In this document: piece after piece, positions 18,624 to 27,037 of the stretch
Position numbering within the stretch: the stretch's first letter is position 1
How the letters are laid out: every line of letters begins with the position of its first letter
Assembly (NCBI GenBank): GCA_951801675.1
Contig: CATONX010000001.1
Location: 62,001 to 126,000, forward strand
Length of the DNA: 64,000 nucleotides
From: an uncultured Eubacteriales bacterium
GTDB lineage: Bacteria; Bacillota; Clostridia; Oscillospirales; Acutalibacteraceae
Direction of reading: 5' to 3'
Notes under the pieces: generated by a model
The model's database searches: none
What the model was told of the DNA's origin: nothing
Seen by the model: only the letters and a program-made list of their open reading frames with translations
Translations under genes and position numbers: made by a program

Positions 18624-18655
18624 TTGTCTCGTCTGAATAGGGATTACGCGCTCTT

Positions 18656-19699
18656 TTAGTTAAGCACGAAGATGAGCACATCGCGTTTGCCGAAGCGATA
18701 GATGTCGCTCATGTTGGAGAAGTACAGATCGGTCACGATGTTGGTGGAGTGAACAAAGCCACCGGTATCCGCTGCGATACAGTAACCGTAGACGAACTTG
18801 CCGTCCGCGGATACGATATAAAGCTCCGTGCCGTAGGGGATTTCCCTGGGGTCCACCGCCACATGGCCCTGCATGGCAAGGCGTCCCGAGGCGGTGCCCT
18901 TGCCGGGCGCGGCGGTATAAGCCGTGCCGGGGCCGGTAATAACCCGGCTGTAATTGACCGGATAGCCGTTTGCGTCCAGCGGGATGGGAGAAGAGGGGGT
19001 GAGAAGGGAGAAGCACGGCACATCCGCCGAGGTCATCACCGCTCCGCCCGAACCGGTCAGTTGGTTGATCAGATTCGGATTGCGGGCCACATAGGTGCCC
19101 AGCTGCACCACTTCATCCACCGGTTCACTGACCACTTCCTCGCCAAGCTTCACCGATTTTACAATTTTTCCATTTACCATGGTCTGCTCGTAACGGGCCA
19201 CGCTCACGCCGGCCACACCCGCGCTCTTTACACGGATCTCGCCTGCGTTTAACAGGCTTGTTTCCTGTGTCACGGTGCCGTAGGGGATAGCGGATTCAAT
19301 TTCCACCGTCACCGTTTCCGGTGCGGCGGCTTCCTGGGTGTATTGGGCGAGCGTCCCGTAATAGGAGACGCTGACCGCGCTGCTTTGGGTGAGAGAGGAA
19401 AGGTCAAAGGCGCCGTCGCGAATATAAGTGATCTCCAGCTTGCCGTCTGCGTTGTGGCGGGTGTCCACGAGATCGTTTTCGCCCGGCAGGATGCCGGCCT
19501 TCCCCAGGATGATATTCGGCTGCGCCGAGGAGGTGTACACCGTGGTGTCGGTGACGCCGTCGTAGACGCGGACCGGTTTGAGCTCAAGAAATCCCCAGAC
19601 GAGAGCTATGACGCATGTGACCCCCAAAAGGGCCACCGGAAAGAGGCGCGAAGTACACAAGCGGGATAAGAGCTTGCGCACTCGTTGCATTTCGGTCAT
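18656..19699 (-). CDS. G5/3D-domain envelope protein (YabE/YocH-like)
   Basis: N-terminal TM, G5-type region (ETVTVEIESAIPYGTVTQETSLLNAGEIRVKSAGVAGVSVARYEQTMVNGK), 3D domain (VDPREIPYGTELYIVSADGKFVYGYCIAADTGG). Confidence 0.88.
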   Translation of the reverse strand: MTEMQRVRKLLSRLCTSRLFPVALLGVTCVIALVWGFLELKPVRVYDGVTDTTVYTSSAQPNIILGKAGILPGENDLVDTRHNADGKLEITYIRDGAFDLSSLTQSSAVSVSYYGTLAQYTQEAAAPETVTVEIESAIPYGTVTQETSLLNAGEIRVKSAGVAGVSVARYEQTMVNGKIVKSVKLGEEVVSEPVDEVVQLGTYVARNPNLINQLTGSGGAVMTSADVPCFSLLTPSSPIPLDANGYPVNYSRVITGPGTAYTAAPGKGTASGRLAMQGHVAVDPREIPYGTELYIVSADGKFVYGYCIAADTGGFVHSTNIVTDLYFSNMSDIYRFGKRDVLIFVLN

Positions 19700-20022
19700 A
19701 CCAACGCTCCTTACTCTGTATTTGCGAAGCGGCCGGTTTCGGGCGTTTCGCAGAAAGAAAAAATAACGCATTTTGACTTCTGTTTTTTTCGAACGAGTTT
19801 GATTATAGCCCTGCAAACCCAGGTCTGTCAAACGATTGAGGGTGCTTGGATTTGTTCAAACTTGCCAAAGTTTTTGACGTTTTCCTACATAAGCAAACAA
19901 CGGGAATGAAAAGTGATGCCGATTTTTTTCGTTTTTTCGATTTGGGAAAAACGACGGCGAATTTTTGATTTCGACCATTTTTCGGCGAAAAAAACCAAAG
20001 GCCGCGTTTCCTTTCTGTGCAT

Positions 20023-20040
20023 TGTTACAGTTTTGTAACA
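20023..20040. promoter_or_regulatory. Palindromic operator-like site, WalR-box-like
   Basis: TGTTACAGTTTTGTAACA; its 16-bp core is the exact reverse complement of the site at 17318-17333 and fits TGTWAH-N5-TGTWAH. Confidence 0.5.
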
Positions 20041-20259
20041 GAAATGACAGGGCTGTAATTTTTAAATGGAAGAAAATAGAAAACTAGAGAAAGCAACAAA
20101 ATTTGAAGCTGCATTTGTGCAAGTTTTCAAACGCTTCGTCAAATTGCACTAATCTGAAAGGCTAGGAAAGGGCCCGCCTATCATTCCCGCTAAATGGGTG
20201 GAATAAGCGCCATTTTTCTTGCATAGCGGCGAAAAAAGGAAGGGACGGGCCAGAAAAAA

Positions 20260-21141
20260 TCAGGAGACCAGCGCTAGGATGTCGTCGGGGCTGAGAGTGG
20301 GCTGCAAAGCGGTGTTGACGGCAAGGGAGCAAAGGAACGCCGCCCGGTCGATGAGCATGTCGATCTCTCTGGGGGTGACCATCATGGCCCTGCCGTCCGG
20401 CTGTACCTTCGTGAGGAGCCGGTCGGCGTCTTCCTCGCCCAAAAGGTCGGCGGCCAGGGTCATGGCGTCCACCACCGTGGGAACCCCCATGGCGATGACC
20501 GGTACTCCCAGGGTCTCCCGGCTGAGTTCCTTGCGCTTATTGCCGACACCCGAGCCCGGGGAGATGCCGGTGTCCGCCAGCTGCACGGTGCAGCCCAGGC
20601 GGGAGAGGCTGCGGGAGGCCAGCGCGTCGATGGCGATGACAGCGGCGGGCTTGATGTGCTCCACCGCCGCAGCCAGCAGCTCGCCGGTCTCGATGCCCGT
20701 CTGCCCCAAAACCCCCGGCGCCAGCACCGCCACCGGGCGAAGCCCTTCTAACCCTGCGGCCCGGGCGATTTCCCCGCGGATGTGGCGGGTGGCCAGGATG
20801 GAGGAACAGGCGTCGGGGCCCAAAGCGTCGGGGGTGGTCTCGGCGTTGCCGATGCCCGCCACCAGAACGGGGCCCTCCGGGGGCAGCAGCTCTTTGAGGC
20901 AGTCGGCCACGGCGGATAGCTTCTCGTCGATTTCTTCCGACATTTCCGAGAAAGGCGGCAGCTCGATGGTCACATAGTTGCCCACCGGCTTGCCGATGGC
21001 GTTTGCTCCCTCTTCGTTCACCACCCGGATGCGGGTGATTTTTGCGTCGCCGCGCATTTCCTCGCTGGACTCTACCCCGGGCGGCGTTTTCGTCCCCGCA
21101 AGCTCGGCGGCCTCGATGGCAAGGTCGGTTCGATATATCAT
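20260..21141 (-). CDS. gpr: GPR germination (spore) protease
   Basis: RTDLAIEAAEL, VAGIGNAETTPDALGP, GQTGIETGELL, ADTGISPGSGVGNKRKELS, MGVPTVVDA. Confidence 0.96.
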   Translation of the reverse strand: MIYRTDLAIEAAELAGTKTPPGVESSEEMRGDAKITRIRVVNEEGANAIGKPVGNYVTIELPPFSEMSEEIDEKLSAVADCLKELLPPEGPVLVAGIGNAETTPDALGPDACSSILATRHIRGEIARAAGLEGLRPVAVLAPGVLGQTGIETGELLAAAVEHIKPAAVIAIDALASRSLSRLGCTVQLADTGISPGSGVGNKRKELSRETLGVPVIAMGVPTVVDAMTLAADLLGEEDADRLLTKVQPDGRAMMVTPREIDMLIDRAAFLCSLAVNTALQPTLSPDDILALVS

Positions 21142-21206
21142 AGATCGTAGCTCCTTTCGTAAAGACCAGGTTTCCTTTACCGGACAAAACGCCCGGTTTG
21201 CGGTAT

Positions 21207-21236
21207 TAGTGTGGGACAAGCAAGGAAGGAATATGC
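21207..21236 (-). promoter_or_regulatory. Candidate forespore (sigma G/F-type) promoter of gpr
   Basis: Minus strand GCATA-N18-CACACTA, close to the sigma-G consensus GMATR-N18-CATNMTA. Confidence 0.65.
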
Positions 21237-21378
21237 AAAGAATTCGTCCTGAAAACGGAAGCCCGCCTGCATTCCCAAAATTTATGAATAAATTGCGTCG
21301 TTTTTGCGAAAAAACACTTGCATTTTCCCTGCATATGCATTATAATAATCTTCGTCGCAAAAAAGACAGGTTCTATTT

Positions 21379-21454
21379 GGACGCTTAGCTCAGCTGGTAG
21401 AGCTTCCGCTTGACGTGCGGAAGGTCAGCGGTTCAAGTCCGTTAGCGTCCACCA
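21379..21454 (+). tRNA. tRNA-Val (anticodon GAC), CCA encoded
   Basis: GGACGCT/AGCGTCC acceptor, TCCGC-TTGACGT-GCGGA anticodon arm, GGTTCAAGTCC T-arm, terminal CCA. Confidence 0.95.
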
Positions 21455-21456
21455 TA

Positions 21457-21497
21457 AAAGGCTGTCCCTGCAATAGTGGGGGCGGCCTTATTTTTTG
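21457..21497 (+). terminator. Rho-independent terminator after tRNA-Val
   Basis: AAGGCTGTCCC...GGGGGCGGCCTT followed by ATTTTTTG. Confidence 0.7.
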
Positions 21498-21647
21498 TTT
21501 TTTTGCTGCCCTCAGGAGGGAAAAAAGAACCTTCTCGGGGGTTTTCTATTATAATAAGGTATATATATGCTTTTTGCGCAAAAACGCCGGACGGATTGTC
21601 CTTTTGCGCCCGCAGCCCGGCATTGGGGGAAAAAGACGGTATGCGCG

Positions 21648-21676
21648 TTGAATTTTTCCTATAAACCACATATAAT
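21648..21676 (+). promoter_or_regulatory. Sigma-A-type promoter upstream of murD
   Basis: TTGAAT (21648-21653), 17-bp spacer, TATAAT (21671-21676). Confidence 0.8.
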
Positions 21677-21683
21677 AAAGTAT

Positions 21684-21847
21684 TAGTACCAAGCGGCAGC
21701 CCACAGCCTTATCGGACGGTTCCAGGAAAAAGAACGCACGGATCTGAAAGTGGATCGGGTAGGCTATGCATCCCCCTCTTCCCGCGCAGAGAGAGGGACG
21801 TTCGCTGCTTTTAAAGCTCGTGCGCGGAGAAACGGAGCAAAGAGCGT
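21684..21847 (+). ncRNA. Structured murD leader with pseudoknot potential (candidate cis-regulatory RNA)
   Basis: GGCAGC/GCTGCT closing helix, CCCTCT/AGAGGG hairpin whose loop CCGCGCA can pair with TGCGCGG at 21821-21827 near the SD. Confidence 0.4.
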
Positions 21848-23239
21848 ATGCATCAGTCAGCTGAAACGTTTTTTCAAAGCCTTACGGGGAAAAAGGTGGC
21901 CGTGTGCGGCATCGGTGTGAGCAATCGTCCTCTCATCGAGCTGCTTTGCGGGTACGGGGCGAAGGTTACCGCCTGTGACAAACGGGAGCCGGAGGCCCTG
22001 GGAGAGACGGCGGGCCATCTGCAAAAGCTGGGCGCCGTGCTCAAGACCGGGCCGGACTATTTGGAGAACCTGGATGCCGACATCATCTTCCGCACCCCCG
22101 GTATGCCCTACACGCTGCCGCAGCTGGCCGAGTACCGGGCAAATGGGGTGACGGTCACTTCGGAGATGGAGGTCTTCTTCGACCTGTGCCCGGCGAAGCT
22201 CATCGGAGTCACCGGGTCGGACGGAAAGACCACCACCACCACCCTGATCGCCGAGATGCTCAAGGCCCAGGGCCATACCGTCCATATGGGCGGGAACATC
22301 GGCGCGCCGCTGCTGCCCAAGGTGATGGACATGAAGGCGGAGGACTACGCGGTGGTGGAGCTTTCCTCCTTTCAGCTCATTTCCATGCGCCAGAGCCCCC
22401 AGGTGGCGGTGGTGACCAACATAGCCCCCAACCACCTGGACATTCATAAGGATATGCAGGAGTATATCGACGCCAAGCGCAACCTGTTTTTGCACCAGAC
22501 CGGCTTTTCCCGCACGGTACTTAACGTGGACAACGCCATTACCGCCTCCTTTGCCGTGGAAACCAGAGGGGACACCCTTCTCTTTTCCCGCACAAGGCCG
22601 GTGCGCACCGGCGCGTACCTAGGAGAGGACGGCTTTCTCTATTTCTCCCGTAACGGGAAAGCGGAGCGCCTTTTTGAGCGGGCCGCCATCAAGCTGCCCG
22701 GCGACCACAACGTGGAAAACTACCTCGCTGCCATCTGCGCCGTCTGGGGGGACGTGGACCTGACCGCCATGCGCACCACGGCGGAAACCTTCGGCGGGGT
22801 GGAGCACCGCATCGAGCTGGTACTGGAAAAGGACGGGGTTCGCTGGTACAACGACTCCATCGCCTCCAGCCCCACCCGCACCATTGCGGGGCTCAAGGCC
22901 TTTCCCGAGAAGGTCATCCTCATCGCGGGTGGGTACGATAAGCACATTCCCTTTGACACGCTGGGCCCGGCGGTGGCCAAGTACGTCAAGCGGCTGATTT
23001 TAATGGGGGCCACGGCGGACAAAATCGAGCAAGCGGTACGCGCCTGCCCGGACTTTGACGAGAAGAAAACCCCCATCCTGCGGGTGCGGGATATGAAAGA
23101 GGCGGTAAGCGCGGCGAAGGGCGAGGCAAAGCCCGGCGACGTGGTGACCTTGTCCCCCGCCTGCGCCAGCTTCGACTTATACCCGAACTTTGCCGCCAGA
23201 GGCAATCATTTCAAAGAACTGGTCCGCGCGCTCGTATAA
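21848..23239 (+). CDS. murD: UDP-N-acetylmuramoyl-L-alanine--D-glutamate ligase
   Basis: GVTGSDGKTTTTTLIAEML, VVELSSFQL, NIAPNHLDIH, YNDSIASSPTRTIAGL, LSPACASFDLYPNFAARG. Confidence 0.97.
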   Translation: MHQSAETFFQSLTGKKVAVCGIGVSNRPLIELLCGYGAKVTACDKREPEALGETAGHLQKLGAVLKTGPDYLENLDADIIFRTPGMPYTLPQLAEYRANGVTVTSEMEVFFDLCPAKLIGVTGSDGKTTTTTLIAEMLKAQGHTVHMGGNIGAPLLPKVMDMKAEDYAVVELSSFQLISMRQSPQVAVVTNIAPNHLDIHKDMQEYIDAKRNLFLHQTGFSRTVLNVDNAITASFAVETRGDTLLFSRTRPVRTGAYLGEDGFLYFSRNGKAERLFERAAIKLPGDHNVENYLAAICAVWGDVDLTAMRTTAETFGGVEHRIELVLEKDGVRWYNDSIASSPTRTIAGLKAFPEKVILIAGGYDKHIPFDTLGPAVAKYVKRLILMGATADKIEQAVRACPDFDEKKTPILRVRDMKEAVSAAKGEAKPGDVVTLSPACASFDLYPNFAARGNHFKELVRALV

Positions 23240-23277
23240 AACGCGCTGGATGTAACGGATAAGGAGAGGACAAAACC

Positions 23278-24300
23278 ATGGATACAAGGCAGGTTCTCTT
23301 TTCCCTGTGCGCGGCCGTCGGCCCCGCCGGGGCGGAGGGAAAAGCGGCGGATTTGGCCGCAAAGGAACTGGGACGATACGCCCAGGTGCGCACCGATGCG
23401 CTGGGTAACGTGATCGGGGAGATCGTTCCAAACGGATACACCCGCCATGTGCTGCTCGACGCCCACATCGACGAGATCGGCATGATCGTCACCCATCTGG
23501 AGGACGGCTTTGTCCGGGTGGACAAAACCGGCGGGGTGGACCTGCGGACTTTGCCCGACCGAGAGGTCACCATCTGGGGAAAAGAACCGGTGGACGGAAT
23601 CTTCTGCGCGGTGCCTCCCCATCTGAGCAAGGCCGAGGAGCGCAAAAAGGTCCCGGCCCTGGCGGACGCCTGGATCGACACGGGCCTTTCCGGAGAAGCC
23701 CTCGAAAAGCTGGTAAGCCCGGGCGACCGGGTGACGGTCAAAAACAGCCCCGCGCTGCTGGCCGGCAGCCGGGTGACCTCTAAGGCGCTGGACGACCGGG
23801 CCTGCGTCACCGCCATTCTCCGGGCGCTGTCCCTGCTGCCAAAGGACCATAAGACACGCATCACCGTGCAGTTTTCCGTCCAGGAGGAGACCGGGCAGGC
23901 CGGGGCCCAGGTGGGGGCCTTCCAGTCACTAGCCACCGAGGCCATCGCTTTAGACGTAAGCTTTGCCTATACGCCGGACTCGCCCAAGCACAAGTGCGGC
24001 CAGTTGTCGAAAGGCCCCATGATCGGCTACGCGCCGGTGCTTTCCTACCCGATTTTTACCCGCCTGTGCGCCCTTGCCAAGGAAGCGGGCATTCCCTATC
24101 AGACGGAAATCATGGGGGCGGACTCCGGCACCAACGCGGACTGCATCGCCGTAGCCAAGGAGGGCTGCCCTACCGGGCTTATTTCCATCCCCCAGCGGTA
24201 CATGCATACGCCGGTTGAGGTGATTGACCTGGAGGATTTGGAAAACACTGCCCGGCTTTTGGCCCTTTATCTGACGAAGGAGGAACAAGAGAATGCTTGA
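23278..24300 (+). CDS. M42-family metallopeptidase
   Basis: LLDAHIDEIGMIV, SKALDDRACV, FSVQEETGQAGAQ, MGADSGTNADCIAVAKEG. Confidence 0.93.
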   Translation: MDTRQVLFSLCAAVGPAGAEGKAADLAAKELGRYAQVRTDALGNVIGEIVPNGYTRHVLLDAHIDEIGMIVTHLEDGFVRVDKTGGVDLRTLPDREVTIWGKEPVDGIFCAVPPHLSKAEERKKVPALADAWIDTGLSGEALEKLVSPGDRVTVKNSPALLAGSRVTSKALDDRACVTAILRALSLLPKDHKTRITVQFSVQEETGQAGAQVGAFQSLATEAIALDVSFAYTPDSPKHKCGQLSKGPMIGYAPVLSYPIFTRLCALAKEAGIPYQTEIMGADSGTNADCIAVAKEGCPTGLISIPQRYMHTPVEVIDLEDLENTARLLALYLTKEEQENA

Positions 24301-25312
24301 CACCCTCAAAGCCCTCTGTGAACTGCCCGGCGTTTCCGGCCGGGAGGAAGCGGTGCGTGATTTCCTTCTTTCCAAGCTCGACGGGGCGGCCCGCTGCCGG
24401 GTGGACGGCCTTGGAAACCTGATTGTAGAAAAACAGGGCAGATGCCGGACCAAGAAAAAGGTCATGGTGTCCGCCCATATGGACGAGGTGGGCTTTCTCA
24501 TTACGCACATCGAAGAAAACGGCCTTTTGCGGTTTTCCACGGTGGGCGGCATCGACCCGCGGGTTTTATTCGGCCGCCGGGTGCTCATCGGGGAACAAAA
24601 GGTCCCCGGCGTGGTGGCCGGCGCCCCGGTCCATCTCTTGGACAGCGAGGAGCGTGTGAAGGCGCCCGACCCGGACAAGCTCTTTTTCGACATCGGCGCC
24701 GATACCCGGGAGGAGGCCCAGCGCCTGGTCGCGGTCCCGGACTTTGCCGTGTGGGACACGGGGTTTTCCCCGTTTGGGGACGGGTGCGTCAAGGCAAAAG
24801 CCTTGGACGACCGGGCGGGCTGCGCGGTGCTCCTGGCGCTATTGCAGGAGGACCTCCCCTATGACCTGACCGCCGTGTTCACCGTGCAGGAGGAAGTGGG
24901 CCTGCGGGGCGCGGACGCGGCCGCCTATGGGGTGGCGCCGGACGCGGCCATCGTGGTGGAAGCCACCACGGCGGCGGACATTGCCGGAGTGGAACCCAAA
25001 GACCGGGTCTGCCAGCTCAAAAAAGGCGTGGCCGTTTCCTTTATGGACGGGCACACCATTTACGATAAACAGATGTACGACCTGGCGTTTGCTCTCGCCA
25101 AGGCGCAGAACATTCCCTGCCAGCCCAAGTCCGCGGTCACCGGCGGCAACGACGCGGGCGCCATCCATAAAAGCCGTGCCGGCGTGCCCACCGCCGCCCT
25201 GTCGGTGCCCTGCCGGTACCTGCACGCACCCACCGGCGTCATTGCCCAGAGCGACCTGGAAAGCACCCTGTCCCTGCTGCGCGCCTTGGCGATGGAATTA
25301 GCAAAGGGATGA
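24293..25312 (+). CDS. M42-family metallopeptidase (tandem paralogue)
   Basis: SAHMDEVGFLITHI, KALDDRAGCAVLLALL, FTVQEEVGLRGADAAAYG; overlaps the preceding CDS by 8 nt. Confidence 0.94.
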   Translation: MLDTLKALCELPGVSGREEAVRDFLLSKLDGAARCRVDGLGNLIVEKQGRCRTKKKVMVSAHMDEVGFLITHIEENGLLRFSTVGGIDPRVLFGRRVLIGEQKVPGVVAGAPVHLLDSEERVKAPDPDKLFFDIGADTREEAQRLVAVPDFAVWDTGFSPFGDGCVKAKALDDRAGCAVLLALLQEDLPYDLTAVFTVQEEVGLRGADAAAYGVAPDAAIVVEATTAADIAGVEPKDRVCQLKKGVAVSFMDGHTIYDKQMYDLAFALAKAQNIPCQPKSAVTGGNDAGAIHKSRAGVPTAALSVPCRYLHAPTGVIAQSDLESTLSLLRALAMELAKG

Positions 25313-26112
25313 TCCGCCATATCGAGGACGCCGCGGCTTTAAAGGCCCTGGCTTTTTTGGAGGAGGACCCGCTTTTCCCCCGCCTGGCGGTCAACGTAGC
25401 CGCCTACGGGCTTTCGTCCCCGTTTTTCGACCTGTGGGTGCAGCAGAGCGGGGAAGAACCCGTCGCGGTGATGGGACGGCTGGACGGGCAAATGACGCTG
25501 GTGGCCAGGGACGGGTTCGACGCCGGGGAGCTGGCTCTCTTTTTGCAGGCGGTGGGGTTTGAAACCATGCTGTGCAAGTGCGCGGCAGCGCGGTGGCTGC
25601 CCTTTTTCAGAGCCCAGACCGCCGTCCTGCTCCGGCGGGAAAAACCGGTTTCTCCCGTCGAAACCGGGCTTGCCTTGGACTGGTCCCCGTCCCCCCGCAC
25701 GCTGTACGCGCTGCTTAAAACCTGTGCGGGCACCAGCATCCGCCTGCCCCCCTTTGACGGCTGGTATGTGGACGTGTCCCACAAGTTGCGCCGGGGCCTT
25801 ATCCGGGCGGTGATTGCCCATGAAGGCGGTGAACCAGTGGGCTGCGCCATGACCGCGGGGGAAAGCGAAGGGCAGGCGCTTCTCTCTGCGGTGGCGGTAG
25901 TGCCGGAGCATCGAGGGCACGGATATGGACGAGCCTTGGTGGACGCCATGAGCAAAACCCTGCAAAAAGCGGGCAAGCGGGTATTCCTGCTGCGCGATGC
26001 AAGAGAGAACGAAGCCTTTTATCGGTCGCTGGGATTTGAAGCGTTGGAAGCATACGTCTTCCTGGGGCCGGGCATGAAGGGAGAAGCCAATGGACAGCAA
26101 ACAGCTTTTTAG
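25309..26112 (+). CDS. GNAT-family N-acetyltransferase
   Basis: C-terminal acetyl-CoA site AVVPEHRGHGYGRALVDAMSKTL; FYRSLGFEALE. Confidence 0.88.
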   Translation: MIRHIEDAAALKALAFLEEDPLFPRLAVNVAAYGLSSPFFDLWVQQSGEEPVAVMGRLDGQMTLVARDGFDAGELALFLQAVGFETMLCKCAAARWLPFFRAQTAVLLRREKPVSPVETGLALDWSPSPRTLYALLKTCAGTSIRLPPFDGWYVDVSHKLRRGLIRAVIAHEGGEPVGCAMTAGESEGQALLSAVAVVPEHRGHGYGRALVDAMSKTLQKAGKRVFLLRDARENEAFYRSLGFEALEAYVFLGPGMKGEANGQQTAF

Positions 26113-26851
26113 CGGAAGGGCGGACCATTACGCCAGATGGAGGCCGTCCTATCCCGGGCCTCTGGTGGACGCTCTTCTGGGCCTGGTGTTTCCGAAGGAA
26201 AACCCGGTCATCGCCGACATCGGCGCGGGAACCGGCATTTTCAGTGAACTACTTTTGTCCAGAGGTGCTATCGTCTATGGGGTGGAACCAAACTTCGACA
26301 TGCGGGAAACGGCGAAGCGGGAACTGCGGAAATTTACGCAGTTTCATCCGGTGGCCGGTTCGGCGGAACATACGGGACTCGAAGATCAAAGCGTGGACGG
26401 CGTTTCGGTTGCCCAGGCCTTTCATTGGTTTGACCCGGTAAAGTTTCGGGAGGAGTGCCGGCGGATTTTGAAGCCCGGCGGCAGAGTGGCGCTTGTTTGG
26501 AACTTTTTGGACGACAGCGCTCCGGTGGTTCGGGAGAATAACCGCCTGTGCAAGGAGATTTGCCAAAAGAACGTGGAAACTCTGGCCGGCAGCGCCATGC
26601 TGCAGGAAATGTGCCGCTGCTTTTTTCACGACGGCCGGTATACGTTTATCCGCCATCCCAACGACTTTAGCTGTGACCGGGAAGGGTTTCTCGGCCTGAG
26701 CCTGTCCTCCTCCTACGCGCCAAAGCGAGGCGAAGAGCGCTATACTTGTTTTGTAGAAGCGCTGGGCAGCTTGTTCGACCGGTATCAAACCGACGGGCGG
26801 CTCATTCTGCCAAACTACGCCCATTGTTACATAGGCCGAGTGGAAGCATGA
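26090..26851 (+). CDS. Class I SAM-dependent methyltransferase
   Basis: VIADIGAGTGIFSELLL, GVEPNFDMRE, DGVSVAQAFHWFD, RILKPGGRVALVW. Confidence 0.92.
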   Translation: MDSKQLFSGRADHYARWRPSYPGPLVDALLGLVFPKENPVIADIGAGTGIFSELLLSRGAIVYGVEPNFDMRETAKRELRKFTQFHPVAGSAEHTGLEDQSVDGVSVAQAFHWFDPVKFREECRRILKPGGRVALVWNFLDDSAPVVRENNRLCKEICQKNVETLAGSAMLQEMCRCFFHDGRYTFIRHPNDFSCDREGFLGLSLSSSYAPKRGEERYTCFVEALGSLFDRYQTDGRLILPNYAHCYIGRVEA

Positions 26852-26903
26852 GAGCCCAGACCGCTTTTTCGGCTTGTGGTATCGACAACATTCGACTGTT
26901 CTT

Positions 26904-26948
26904 CCCCGTATCCGCCGCTTCTTCGGAAACGGCCATACGGGGATTTTC
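26904..26948 (+). terminator. Hairpin, possible leader terminator
   Basis: CCCCGTAT...ATACGGGG followed by ATTTTCCC, upstream of the 27038 CDS. Confidence 0.4.
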
Positions 26949-27037
26949 CCGTGGGGCCCACATCCGGCCCTATATACAAAATTGAGAGGGTCCCGCGGCA
27001 CACCTGGAAGAAGCCGGCGGGACAGATGGAGGAACCT

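Noticed and set aside
19832-20259. AT-rich 430-bp gap as a possible ncRNA gene
   Set aside because: Apart from the palindromic site at 20023-20040 I saw no stable helices or terminator supporting a discrete RNA.
23278-25312. Tandem M42 peptidases as a novel system
   Set aside because: Tandem M42 paralogues are common in clostridia; overlap of genes indicates an ordinary operon.
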